This document shows positions 12,533 to 25,200 of a stretch of DNA of 64,000 bases, piece by piece. Made by a program: the position numbers and the translations under genes. Positions within the stretch are counted from its first letter, which is position 1. Every line of letters begins with the position of its first letter. The notes beneath the pieces were generated by a model, which had not been told where the DNA came from, ran no database searches, and saw nothing but the letters and a program-made list of their open reading frames with translations. Source of the DNA: Colletotrichum lupini (lineage: Eukaryota > Ascomycota > Sordariomycetes > Glomerellales > Glomerellaceae); NCBI RefSeq assembly GCF_023278565.1, contig NC_064679.1, positions 2,666,001 through 2,730,000 of the forward strand. Direction: 5' to 3'.

Positions 12533-15500
12533 TTATGCAAAAGTCATCTGGATCTCCTTCTCTTTACCAAAATCATCATCGTCATCAACGTCCGCCCAGG
12601 GGTTCGACGCCCCCATAGTAGGCACCGTCTGCGCCGACTTCATCTCCGGCCGCGACGGCGGAGGAGCGGGATCGTCCTTGGGCGGCGGCCGCGGCGCCGG
12701 CGGCGGATCGTGAAAGGAAGTGTCAAACGTCATCTCCACCTCCTCCTCGAGCGGAGACGGCGCCGCGTGGTACGGCGATACGGCCCTCTGCTGCGACAGC
12801 GTGGGCGAGAACGTCTGGCTGCCCTGGAACGTCGGCGTCCTCTCGGGCGTGTACGAGTAGGAGCCCGTCGTCTCGTACGAGGCTCGACCCGGTACCGCGT
12901 ACGCGCTCTTAGTCTCGCGCAGGCTGTCTCGTGGGTTGAGCGATCCGTTTGACGAACTGAGATCGAGTCTCATGGGCGGGAGCGTGGACTTGAGCTCCTT
13001 TACTTGGAACTCTGCGGGCTCCTCCTCTTGCGTCGTGGCGGTCTTTTCCTTTGCGACTTCGGCTCGGATGGCCTCGACGTCAAACAGCACACCGTGGTTG
13101 TTACCCTCCTTGTCTTCTGTCCTCGGGTTCGGTTTGTTTCCGTCCTTTGCCGAGTCTTCGTAAATCTCCCACTTCTCCTTGTCCGCCTTCTTCCCCCGTC
13201 CGAAGATGGAAAAGCGGCTCTTCTTCTTCTGCCCCTCCCTCTCAAGCTCCTTGCGAGCCTCCTCGATCTCGTTGATGAGCTCTCGCTGACGCTCCTGATG
13301 ATTATCGGGGTCGGCATCTTCGATTTCGGTGAATTCGTCACTCTCCACGAGCCAGCCGCACTCTCGGAGGAGACGCGGCATAGCCTTACGGTACTCCATG
13401 TGACCTTTGACAAACTCTGTGACATCAAAGTTTTCAATCCACGGCAGGTCCTCAATGGGAGCCAGTCCAGCCACCTTGCGAGGGCCACCGCCAGTCAAAC
13501 GGAAAAGGTAGGCGAGGATCCAGTCGTTGCTGCTGTACCCATTGACAAACCTTCCTGGAACAACAGTGCGGGCTCGGAGGTATTCGTCCTTCTTGATGAT
13601 GAGGGGAGAACCGAACAAGTAGACGTTCTGAACCAGGCCGTAGGCCCCCTTTCTCGCCAGCTCCAAGAGGCAGGAGAAAATCACTCGCGAACCGAGTGAA
13701 TATCCGACAAGTGTGACTGGGCGTGTTCCCAGATTTCTGTCAATCAAAGAGTCCGCCAAAATAAGACCTGCAGACCAGGCTCTGTCTTGTGATACACTCC
13801 AAGGGTTATCAATCAGGTATGCCAACTTTGTCAAGACAACGGGTAACGACAGGGCAGCCATCAAACTGGTCAAGATTGTACTTGCAAGAACTTGTTGCAG
13901 ACCTTGTGTCAGAGCCTAGGAAAGATTAGTGAGAATTGAAGAAAAAAATGTGATTCAAAGGGGCAGCAACAAACCTCTGTAGCGAGAATGTTGATCGTGT
14001 CACCCATACTCCTCAACATTTCGGGTTCCCAGTAGACAGAGTACAAATCGCCCATAATGGGGTCCACGGTGCTGAATGGCAAACGGACGTCATCCACCTT
14101 GCCCGTCATCCATCCGGCTACTGTGACGACGAGATGCACCCTCTTGTTGTTGTGCAGCGGCCGATACTCGAATGTCTTGACGGCTCCCGTCCTCCTGTTT
14201 GCCGCTCGGCCACCGATAACGCTACCGGATGCCGCGGCACTGGATGTGATGATGGCAGCTCCGCCGACTCCTCCGAGGAATGTAGATGTACCCGTCACTC
14301 CAATGGTGGTGAAGCCAGCAGCCAAGCCGGCGCCAATGACGGGAGCGAGGAGGCCTGCCGAGAGGCCAATGACCAGACCACCACCCACGGTAGCCAACCC
14401 CATCATCATGTAGCGCTTCTTGAGAGCTTGTTTCCTCCGATGCTCCATATGCTCGTCCTCGTTCCAGTTTTCTTGCTCTGCGGCCTGTTGCATCTCCAAC
14501 GCGTCCGTCACCTTCTTTTCAAACTTTCTGACATCCAACCAGTCGATTTGAAGACTCTTGCCAACCCGCTCTAAAAGAATTCTTGATCTGCAATCATACA
14601 CCGAATCGGCAATCAAAAGAAGAAATAGGTCGCAAAGCACCGTCCAACGCAGATCAATGTCGATTTTGTCCGAGGTAACCATCTGGGCCGGGGTCTTCAC
14701 AGGAGGTAGCTCCTCTCCTTCGTGCGCCTCGTACGGCGGTGGCGCTTCGGCCGCTTTCTCGGTCTGCGAGAGCGCGGGTGAAGGGGGGCCCATACTCCTC
14801 GGCGAGGTAACGGAAAGCGAGCTACGGGATTCCCTTGGCGATGTGACGGAGAGAGAGCTGCGCGACTCGTTTTCGTCCTCGGCCATGGGGTTCTTGACAC
14901 GGGCGTTGGCCATCAAAATCGGAGTCAAGTCCGACGGCACCACGCCGTGGTCGCTGAGTTGTTCAACCATGATCTGCTCGGCGGAGCTGATGTCCATGTG
15001 TGTATAGAGACGGATCATCATCTTCTGACCCCACATCTTGGTCGCTTCGGCCGACATTGTGACATCCTTCTTTGCGCTCCTCGTGTGCTCGACGCTCTCG
15101 GCTTCCTTGACCATGTTATGAACCTCCAGTCTCGTCAGCCCCACGTAGGCGATTCTCTGCCCTTCCGTCAGCAGGTCCTTGGTTGCCTGCATCTGAGAGA
15201 CAGCATCGCGGGCCTCGCTGTCGTCTTCGCCGATACTCGTGCCATTCACTTCCTTGAAGAGGTATTGGGTATTGTCGTCCATGCTGGTGGCTGATTCGGC
15301 ATCGTCGTCCATGATTACTCGGGTATATCCCTTTCCTGCACCGCCAAGTCCGCCGTAGCCGTATGTCTCGTCAACTTCATCGGCCTTGAACTCCTTTGCG
15401 ACAAGTCTATTGTCCTCGTCATAAATATCGTACGGGGCGAATGCGGGCATCGTTTGCCAGTCGCCATCATCGTTGTTATCGTCCTCCTTCTTGTCTGACG

Positions 15501-16473
15501 TCAGTTGCTGATGGGAGAATTCGGAGACGCCGACGTTGCTGGTATTGCTCTGGTCTCTCTTGTGCTGCGTTTTAGGAGAAGGAGGCTCTGCCACCTTGGG
15601 CTCGGGCTCGTCTGCCTTGTCGACGAGCTTTGCAGGTGATCCTGGTTGCTGCGGCTCGAGATTGCTAGGCTTAGTTTCTGGTGCCGTCTTTTCCGACTCC
15701 TTTGATTCGACCCGGTCGGTTGCACCTTTTGTTGTGACACACTCCTCCTTGCTCTCGCTCTTCGTTGTTGCTGAAGCTTCTGTTGTTGATGGCTTCTCGG
15801 TACTGCTCTTAGCGGCGACCACCTCTTTGGCTTCGACTTTGGCCTCTCCCTCGACTTCCTTGTTTGCTGGAACTTCCTGGCCTTTGACCTTTTCTCCATC
15901 CGTTTTGATTGTCACATTCTTGTCCTTGGCCTCGTCTTTGTCTAAACTTGAAGTTACAGGGGTAGATGGTGTATTCGAGGTCGCCCCGGAGGCAACGGCC
16001 GTGGCCGGCTGCTCGGATTGAGCGTCTTTGAACTCGTCATCGTCGCTTTCCGACTCGCCGTCTTTGCCGTTGACTTCCTTCCTCGCTAAAGCGGCCGTCT
16101 CATTGCTTGCGTCTGTTGCATGCTGCCCATCGTGGACCGGCTTCGGTTGGGACTCGTTCGGCTCGGATTGATCGTCGGTCGTCTGATCGGTCTCCTGAGG
16201 CGGCGGTGACACGTATCGTCTGATGGGTAGGCCGAAATCGTCCACCTCAGGCATGTCGCTCGTCATGGCCGCAGCGGGAGTCTGCTTTTGCGTAGATGCA
16301 GGTGCAGTTGCAGTCGCAGTTGCGGTTGCGGTTGCATCTGATGCACGAGTGCCATTCGGTAGCTGGTCAGCTGCCTCCGTATCGGCAGCGGGAGCGGCGG
16401 CGGCGGTGGCTGTCGTCGAGGAGGGGTTGTTGGTGTTGGTGATGGTGGTGGCAGACTCGTCTGAGCCCGCCAT
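12533..16473 (-). CDS. DUF726 / TMCO4-family alpha/beta-hydrolase, 1293 aa
   Basis: Exons 16473-13975 and 13915-12533 are separated by a 59-nt phase-0 intron (ATE|ALTQGLQQ) with acceptor CCTAG. Residues 1-400 are a disordered acidic region with Ala/Thr/Lys/Glu repeats. The conserved DUF726 core follows: a helical region, then a Gly-rich membrane segment (YMMMGLATVGGGLVIGLSAG and following, with repeated GG/AA), then the hydrolase domain with nucleophile elbow GYSLG at about 904-908. The C-terminal 200 residues are disordered and acidic. Yeast YFL034W (MIL1, linked to adaptor-mediated membrane traffic) and animal TMCO4 belong to this family; their substrate is not established to my knowledge. 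The N-terminal extension is unusually long. The Ser of GYSLG makes lipase or esterase activity plausible, but this is inference. Confidence 0.9.
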
Positions 16474-17813
16474 GTTGAGATGTCGTGTATTGCCTCTTAG
16501 ACAAACATGCGAGCTGTTTGTCTCAATGTGCCAGAAAAAGATTCAGGTAAAGAGGCCAAGGCAAGGGTGGGCAGCCTCTTTTTTCCCTTTTGTTTCGGGT
16601 ATTGGCAAACGAATGGGTCACGGGCTTATGCCGGGTTGGAGTAAGGTCGGTATCCGTAGGGGACGACGCGCAATACCTTGAGCAGTGGAACGAAAGCGAA
16701 CCAAAGACTCCGTAAAGTGGCTGAGATTAGAATTACTGTGGGATATGTTTTCCAGGCGTGCCGAACGCGCAGTTTCCGTGAGGTAAGGTACTCAGACGTG
16801 CTAACTTTTGAGAGGATTCGAGCCACGGGAACCTCCAACTGGAAGTCAAATTGGATGGACTAGGGGGGAGCAACGACTTGAAGGGTACGTCCACGTGTTT
16901 TTTCTGAGCCTGAGTCTGACAGGGTGCTTCTCTTCACGAAAGGGGGCCCGCGGGCTCGAAAGGGATGATGAAGAAAGTCTTGTTGTCGGTTGTTGGCGAA
17001 TTTGATGGTTGATTTGGTTAATCCATCAGGGGAACAGTAAGCCAAACATCAAATCCCCCCAATTGCGCCCCTCAGCCCCCCCCCCAATGACGATCCGCTA
17101 GAGTGCCGCGACTGCCATTTCCTGTGGGGACCGAACAAGCCATGCGAATTGGAGAATGTCAGTGCCCATGAGGTGGTCACTCAAGGACTGTGCTCACCTC
17201 GCGCAGTGTTAGTGCTCACTGAGGTGGCTGTCAGCCAGATTGAGGCACATTGGCTCACCGCCCAACACACCACGACAGTGACCGTTTCAGCGGTCGAGAG
17301 CTCTGACCTCTGACCAGCCCTGCCGCCCGTCCCAAAGGCATCACACTGGACCTTCCAGTGCCTCCTATGGCAAACTGACGACATTGGGAGGCCTTTGAAG
17401 GATGGAGGGGTGCCCTGGCCTCGATATTATCGTCATTGGGCTTTCATACACGATATCTTGGTGAGTTTGGACGTGTTGTCGCATCACCTCAGATAGGCCA
17501 TCCTCCAGGAGGGAACATCACCGAGTTCCTGTCCTACCAACAGACACTGAGACCTTCGAGCGTGATCCCCCATTATCCCGTAGGTAGCAAATCAAGGGGT
17601 CACATTCGAGATGCCGGTAATTTCAAAGACCGCCAGTTCATGAGACGATTCAGAAACACATTCACTCGACGATCCTCCCGTACGGTGTACCTCGCTGTGG
17701 CAAGAATTCCCCATTAAATTGGTATCTCTGAGCTTTTGTTGTACCTTTTACATTCCAATCATTTTAATAAGCCCCCACCCGAAAACGCCCTTTTGGTATG
17801 CAATATCGAATCC
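16474..17813. other. Intergenic: promoter region of the DUF726 gene
   Basis: Lies between the start of the DUF726 gene (-) and the end of UTP23 (-). It contains one TATCCGTA motif at 16651-16658, a short C-run near 17078-17085 and no recognisable coding sequence. Confidence 0.45.
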
Positions 17814-18816
17814 CTACGAGCTTTCCGCCGCTTGCTCCGTCGACGCCTCGCCCTGGTTCGCGGCAGGCGTACTCGACGAGCCCGCCGCATCGCCAGCGGC
17901 CTGGCCCTTGTTCCGTCTTCTGCGCTTCTTCTTCGCCGGGCCTTCTCCCTCTCCCTCGCCTCCATCCGCGGCGGCCCGCGCTTCCTTTGCTTCCTTGTGC
18001 GCCGTGTCGCCGCCGCTCGTGGCCTTCTTCGCCTTCTTGACCGCCAAGGGGTTCGGTCCCTTGCGTCCCCTCTTCTTATCCTTCTTCTTCTGCTCTTGAG
18101 CAACTCCTCCTCCTCCTCCGGACTTGCCCTCCTGTCCGCTTTCATCGTCGTCGTCCTCGTCGTCCTCCTCGCGCTTCCTCTTCCTCTCGGGCCTGACGAG
18201 CCCGTCGCGGAACTTGCTCTTCTCCTCCTTGGTCCTGATCGCCACGCTCTCCGTCGCCATGGGCTCGAGGATCATGACCGATCGCTTAATGTAAATCTGC
18301 GGGACACCCGGGATCTCGCGGAGCATGCGGCGCACGTCGCCTGATTGGCTCGCGACGCAGTAGCGGTGCTTGTTGACGAGGTTGCTCTTGGGGTCGACGA
18401 CGGCCTTCATGCATTCCATCGTGCTTAGGGGTTCCGGGTAGTCCTCGGGCAAGTGGCCGCAGCGTCTCCGCTCGAGCGTCTTTGCAAAGTCGATGATTTT
18501 GTTCATGTCGGGCTCGTTCTTGCGCAGGTACAGCTTGCGGATCTCGCATTGTGTGATCACTGTGTGCGTCAAATAGTCAGCCTTCGAAGCACTCGTCCCC
18601 CTTCCTGATGTCTAATCGTCGGCGTGCTGTATACTCACTTGGCTTGACCTTGCCGTGCAGCGTGCGCTCCAGTCCGGCGAGCAGGTCGTATCTGAAGTTG
18701 TGGCAGTCGACCACCATTTCAGCGTCGACTAGACATTGGTACGGTTCGCGGAATCCCCATGTCAATTGGTACTGGTTCATCAGCTTGCGATACTGTTTGC
18801 TACGTTTTCCGCGCAT
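17814..18816 (-). CDS. UTP23: UTP23, rRNA-processing protein of the small-subunit processome
   Basis: UTP23 is a nucleolar PIN-domain-like protein needed for early 18S pre-rRNA processing and snR30 release. Exons 18816-18639 and 18559-17814 join in phase 1 (CCA A|TG ATC) to give 307 aa. The start MRGKRSKQYRKLMNQYQLTW is the typical Utp23/Fcf1-family N terminus. Motifs in order: FREPYQCLVDAEMVVDC, GKVKPMITQCEIRKLYL, the Cys/His set around C64, C93-G-H, C109 and H124..C127 that forms the Utp23 zinc-binding motif, then GVPQIYIKRSVMILEPM. The C-terminal 100 residues are Lys/Glu-rich and low-complexity, as in orthologues. An in-frame upstream extension exists, but the family start is the ATG at 18816. 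Confidence 0.95.
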
Positions 18817-19335
18817 TGTGAAAGTATGGGTGGCGAGGGGAAAATGCCCTTGCCGTCGAACGGGAGGTGGTTTGATCTGATCAACGCAGCAAAGACGGTG
18901 GTGGAGGCAGATGTTTGCGTTGAAGTCGCGAAATTTCTTGCTGGAAAAATTGCGATAAGATAAGAGGTCTGGCCCGGGCATGAAGGTCGATCTAACCCCA
19001 CCATGGTCCGGCCACGACCGTGCGCAACGTCACTTGAGGAAAGGTATCATGGATTTTCTTTTACAGAAACGAGCATCGCAAACGCTTCCATCCGAGAAAT
19101 CGCCAGATGTTGGTGATATGTGTTCAATTAGCGGCAAACTTTGCACTATCCATGGATTCCTGTGAATATCAAAAGCCAATTAAACGCCAAGTACCTCCCA
19201 AAAGATGGCCACTGTCATCCCGACTCGGGTAAGGCGTATGTATGCCATAATGATTGCAGCCTGCCCCTGCGGGACCTTTTCCGTAAATTCTATTTCCCAT
19301 GATTGCCCTATTTCGTGATATCGCTCTCCTCATCA
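18817..19335. other. Intergenic between UTP23 and PTC7
   Basis: Short spacer carrying the UTP23 promoter and the PTC7 3' region. No further feature was seen. Confidence 0.45.
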
Positions 19336-20680
19336 TCATGCATCCTGTTTCCTCACGAGCGCAGCTACGACGCTGATGTCATCGAGTTTGCCTGTTTCCT
19401 TTGTTAGCCTCAGTGAAATATCACGGCCTGGCGGAGCCGATAACTTACCTCCAACGCTCGGTAGCCCTTCCTCAATGGCATGCTCCATAAACGGGCTTTC
19501 CGCGAATGGATCCGTCGCAATCTTCTTCGCGGCCGCGACCAACTCCTCGGCAGCGAGCTTCATGCCCCCGTTTGCGCCCCCCGTCCGGTCGCCCTCGACT
19601 CTGTCGCCCCCGCACTCCCCATTCTCCCAGCGCTCTATGCTCTTCTGAATGCTGTCGACAATCTCGTGCTCCCACAGGTTGTCGATGACGCCGTCCGACA
19701 TGGCGAGGACCACGTCCCCGACCTGTATCTCCACAATGTCCAAGACGGCTTCCGTGTTGGGGGTGTCGGGGCTGTTGGTGCCCAGCTGGCGGGGGCAGTC
19801 GAACCAGTGCCACTGTTCCTTGGTTTTGTAGACGACCTTCTCGTGCCTGGGTCGGAGGATCATGACTTGGCAGTCGCCGAGATTGGTGACGTAGACCTGG
19901 GGCACCTTCTCGCTGCCCCCTTGCAGGGTCTTGTAGTGCAGCAGCGCTCCGCTCGCCGTCGTGGTGCCTTGCCAGTCGTTCGGGTCCGAAGTCGCTTTCA
20001 GGGTCTGCTCATACGCCGTCTGGAGATAGGCTACCGGGTCGGGCTTGTAGACGTCGCCCGCGGCGCGAGGGTTGGTGGACTCTTGCTGAATAGCTGTCGC
20101 CCAGTAATGTAGAATCAAGCGAGACCAGAGGCTATTACTCCGACATCAATATTGGGACGTCCGATCAACGGAAAGGGGGAGGGGGAATATAGAGCACCCA
20201 CCCAGCATGGCCCCTCGGGCGTGTTGACCAAGCACCGACACCATCGTTTGCACAAATGAAGTTGTCGCTGGCAAACACCGCATCGTCTCCGTTTGTCTGT
20301 CCGAGGATGATCTGCCCGTCTACTCTCGCGCGCCGATCGCGGCTTCGGTGATGGGTACTGAGCGGGTCGGAAAACGAGCCCGAAGGAGGGGAGAGGAAGG
20401 GCGGCGGGAACGGTCGCGGCGCTCGCTTGGCGAAGAGGGAGACGCCGGTCTCGAAGCGGAACGGTTGTTGCGTCTGTGGTGGTGATTTCTGCTCGGAAGA
20501 ATTTGCTTGCGACGGCGGCGGCGTTGTTGTTGATGTTGTCGTCGTCGCCGTCGACAGGCAAGCCGCCCTGCTAGGTCGGTATCGCTGCGGCCATGATGCT
20601 GGAGATGCGCCCTGAGGCACTCTCGGCGGCCGCGCTTTGAAGGGGGGAATCGCCAACAAGGGCCCGGGTAACCTCCTCAT
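19336..20680 (-). CDS. PTC7: PTC7-type mitochondrial PP2C serine/threonine phosphatase
   Basis: Exons 20680-20202, 20131-19449 and 19391-19336 give 405 aa. PTC7/PPTC7 phosphatases act in mitochondria; the yeast enzyme regulates coenzyme Q synthesis. The N terminus is Arg-rich and lacks acidic residues, as expected for a mitochondrial presequence. PP2C motifs are DGDDAVFASDNFICANDGVG (metal-binding DG), TRPRGHAGLWSRLILHYW (across intron 1), TTTASGALLHY, YVTNLGDCQVM, LAMSDGVIDNLWEHEI, and VGGKLDDISVVAAL (metal-binding DD, created by removal of intron 2). Intron 2 (19448-19392) is 57 nt, a multiple of three and free of stops, so an unspliced message would insert 19 residues just before the DD motif. 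The ATG at 20680 is the first in frame; the open frame upstream lacks another ATG. Confidence 0.93.
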
Positions 20681-22283
20681 TCCCACGTGTGAGGCAGACA
20701 AGGCGCCTTTTGCGATGTTGGATCGCAACGAGACGAAATCGCTGGGCCTGTTGCCGTTATCTTTTGGCGCTGGAAGGGTGCCGCAGGAGTGCTGGGCATG
20801 GCCGGGGGGTGGGCTTCGATGTGCTGGTTGGGGGCTCTCCGAACCGGGGGTTAAATTGGGGCGCTACACGTGCAGGCGCGTTTTGGTCCCAGGCCGGTGC
20901 ATTGGGCACTGGGCTGCAGAGTCGTAGCTGGGAATTAGGAGCTCTAGGCGGCCTTAGAGGGCTGGCACGGCTGGGTAGGTAGGTGCAAAAACTCTGAACT
21001 TAGGTAAGCACAGTCAAACCACCCCCCACCTCTCCTTTTTGTCACCAAGAAGCCCAACATTTAGGTCAACACTCCGTAAGTAGGAGCATTGGTTGAGCCA
21101 CAACATGCTGTTTCTGTAAATGAAGTTGTCACAACTAGGAGCTCCCCTGTCCCACATTGACCGCATTTTGAATAAAAAATTCTTTCACTAGCATCACCCT
21201 TCACAATACCAGGAAAGCAAGCAGCACACAAACAAACTATAAACAGAACTGAAAATTTTCTGACAGAAAACCCTCAAAGGGAGTGTAGCGTGGCGGGCTC
21301 CTGGGCTGATAAGTGGCAATCGATGCAACTGCAGAAATTGTTCCATGTAAAAGCCGAGCACGCCGGCATTGGCATGTCGTAAGAAAATCTTAGCCGTTCC
21401 GTATCTTGATCATTAACAGGATACGGAGTAATAAACCCCTTCCCTATAACCTCATATCGCTCTCACTTGTCTCCGCCGGCATTTCCGATTAGAGAGGAAC
21501 GCGATGCACATCCAGTCCCCTGAACTTTGAAGAGGCAAACTTCCGCCTCGGTGCGGTCGACCGATGCAAAAACCTGGAAACAGGCTCTGAGGCTCCTCTG
21601 TCATCAACAGATCGACATTCGGGATCGACAATAGCTTGGCCCGGTCGAGGTGGCCGTCGCTCAGCTGCAGCCTCTGCGGGTGCAACATAGCTAAAATAAA
21701 CACCATGGCTGGTGGCCTGGAACAGGATGGAAGCATGGCATTGGAGCAATCTGCGTCACACTCGAAGCCTGCTGCGTCAATTGAGCATGCCGGAATCGAG
21801 TAGTCATTCGTTGCGTGAGGGGAACAGGATCTTTCGTGATATATACGAGAAAGTAAGCACGCAGGTTGTGCAGGTTCAAGAAGCTGTGATTTTAGAAGTT
21901 TGCAGCCATTGCCGATCTTTTCTAACAATAACCTCCGAACCACACAATTGCCAAGGAACCAAACATACACGCACAAAACTGACAACAGCTCGGATTGCCT
22001 TCTTCTGACGAACCGTTTGGTCTTTTGAAAGTCTGTACTCTTCGCGCCACTGCCTCCCTACTTGAGTCTAAGACTGTAGAGAGTGAACCGCGACGCCCGA
22101 GACATTCAGCTAGAGCCATCAGGCCTGCAATTAACTATGGACATCATTTACCATGTCTCGCCCTTGCGAGATATTTGCTCGGTACTCACGCATCCAAGAG
22201 TCCAGACCAGCCTTTCTCGTGAACCGCGTATCCCAACTCAGCACGGTCTGTGAATTTCGTAGATCGGTAGGGATAGGCTTGGA

Positions 22284-22299
22284 CCCCCCCCCCCCCCCC
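22284..22299 (+). repeat. C16 homopolymer
   Basis: Sixteen consecutive C in the PTC7-CAF120 spacer. Confidence 0.95.
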
Positions 22300-25200
22300 G
22301 TTCACGGCTCACGGTTCACCGGACATGACGTAACGGGGCTGACGCAAAGTATTGACACCAACAGGTAAAGGTGGTGAGGTGCGCTCACTCAGCAATCGGG
22401 AAGCCGGGACTATCGAGTTTAATGAGCATACGTTGTCAGTGAGATGAGCACGCCTTGGTTTGCTTCAATAATATTTTCGTAGTGTTGTCACTGCCCACAG
22501 TCGATCAACGCGCGTCGAGGAAGGATCTGCCCGAGCCGCCAACGAACCCGCCCCGTAGGCCGGGAGTTGTCTCATTTGGCGCCAAGCTAACCGGAGAACT
22601 GGGCGCTTACGTCAGCGCAGTTCGTCCATCGCCAGCCTGTCGTATCTGTGCCGTCCACCATTTGTACGGCACGGGTAGAGCTCGGAGGAGCCAGACTCGA
22701 TAGGTGGTGACTGAGCCCTGGACGTTGCATTGCTTTAGCTCATCGACACAGTAATAACCCAGTGTAGGCGGAGGCTGGGAATTTCGTATCCCGCCGTATT
22801 TCTGCTTCGTCTCGAGCTTCGGTCTCCGACGTGATTGGATCAGAAAAGCCCTATTCAACAGGGCGGAGTTGTGAAGGGTAAGCGCTTTCGTGGAGAAGCC
22901 CAGAAAATACAAGATACCCTCAGATACCTAATTCGATTCGTTTTCGCAATTCCACAGCCAGTTGCTGTTTGCCAAGGGCCCGACGTATGATACTCGCCTT
23001 CCGGTTGGCTTTGCCAATGTAAACGTCCTACCACTACTCCATACACCTAGGCTCATCTTTCACCACTCTGGACTTTTGTGCGGATTCCGAGTTCGCCTTG
23101 CCGCCTTTCAGCGGAGGGGTCGAAATTCGACTGCTCGGGGTGGGACAACAACCCTTGCCCCCGGCCGCATGGCAATGGATCTCAGAAGAGGGGGGCAGAA
23201 TATTGACGCATGCGGGAACACAGGGGCCCTCGTATGGACCCTTCAGTTCGATTTCCTTCAATGTCCGCGTTTTCGGAATACCTGCGTGAACTTTGCTACG
23301 GCGGTCAGGAAGCGGGCAGCGCGCGGCGGAGGAGTCTCAGAAAGCGGTCGACATCGACCAACAAGTCAATGACTACGTACGTGGGCTGGATCTGTGGGAG
23401 AGAGAGAGAGATGGAGCCACTCGTCCGATGTCATTCGTGCCTAACTTTATGCTTTGAATTCGTACAGATGATGCACAGAGCAGTACAACATCCTTGCGTT
23501 CTGGTTTGGAGGAACCTTTCAATGCATACCTACCAGCGATGACGGGGGGAGAGAACGCCCGGTCTGGCGGTTTCACATCGGACACAATTCTGACGGCAGA
23601 TCGCACCGGAAGGCAGTGTAAACGGCGGCAGCAAGCCCTCCCCTCCAACCAAACGAATGGCCGGCCGCCGCAGCTATGTCGCTGACTGTTCGTACGGATA
23701 CGCTGTAAGTCTGTGTCCCGTACCCGTACGATTAGAGAGAAGAACAATCAAGAGAAACAGGGGGATCACGGCCGGCGTCAACGGCCCCTCTTCGAACCCT
23801 TGGGAGACCCCCCTCTTCTACTCCGTACGGATACACACGTATGGATAATGGATGTCGATGCCCCAGCTCTTCGGAGTACTCGACCCGCCCTGGGAGGACC
23901 CAGTTTGTCTCCTTTGGCGCCAGCAACTCAATGAGGCAGGCGCATCAAAGTCGGCGAAATCATGCCATGCTGGACAAAATCTGCCCCGGAAATACGTGTT
24001 GGCGAGCGGGCTCGCTGCGTTCTCGCTCCGAGATTGAATAGGGTCACTTGGGGTCCCTGCGATCGTGGTCCACGGGTTGGTCGATTCCTTTGGGTTACTG
24101 ACCCTCAGCTGGGGTTCCTGAACAACCGCGGAAGAGGTGGCAGAAAAGCCCAGGAGCCAAGTCGGCACTGGAGTTCCTTGGATACTTTCTTACTTTACAA
24201 TTGCCGCCGTGTTGTACGTCTCACAGACGGACGGTATTGGGTATGTCTTGCTAGTGGGACGCGGACCTCTGAGAAGTGAGGACAAGAGCGGTAAACTCAA
24301 GGTTACAGATGGCCATGAGGCCGTGTTGAAGTGTCTTGTAATCGGGGTCAAGAACCAACCTTGAACCAAGATCTCTGGCAAAATGGCACTCTAATGCTTG
24401 AGGTCACCGATAGCCAGGGAGTTTAGCTATAGAGGAAGATACTAAGCATAAGTAGATATCTGTATCGACCTAAGCACTAGACGATACAGGGAAGGAGGAG
24501 CTTTGTCGGATAAGGTTCCTCAAGTACCTAACCACACGTGGTTCATCGGGCCGGGGAAAGACGCTGTAGCGTTGGAAGACTATTAGATTCCCTTCCGTAA
24601 CTAAAAGATCATGGAGTCTAGAGAGAAGCCAACCTTACTTGTAAGAACTGAAACACAGTTCCCGGCCGACACTGGAAGATCGAGTAGGACCTTGTGATGA
24701 CGATAAGATGTTCCTTGTTAGAAAGTGATGTTCTAGTATGGACTCATGGCGAGTCGCGACTGGGTGGTCAGGACGGATCGCCAAGCCAACAAGGGTAGGT
24801 ACACTCTCCCTCCCGCGACACTGGCTGATTGCAGCTGTTTGGAACATGTCTCCCTACGGAGTACTTTGCCCACATTGCAATTACCGTGCTCGTAATTCCA
24901 TGACCACCATTGACTGTCATGGACACGCGGAATTCGATTCTGAAAAAGGCATACGTAGCGGTGCGAGGCAGGCCGCGAGGCAGAGATATCATGTCAAATC
25001 TCCAACGGAACTCGCAAGGGCGACCGACACAAGAACCGAGACCGAAGCGGACATTACTCTTGCGGTGACGGCCGAACCGGGTGGTTCTGTCACTTTGTGA
25101 AGAATAGCGGCGGCGACGGCGGGCGGCGGGCGGGCATCTGACAACTCAACTTGGGGGCCCAAACAACAATGCCCTCTCTCGCGAACGTGACACCCGACAA

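Noticed and set aside
20165..20727. Alternative upstream start for PTC7 at 20728
   Set aside because: The frame is open there, but the codon is TTG; the first ATG is at 20680 and gives a good mitochondrial presequence.
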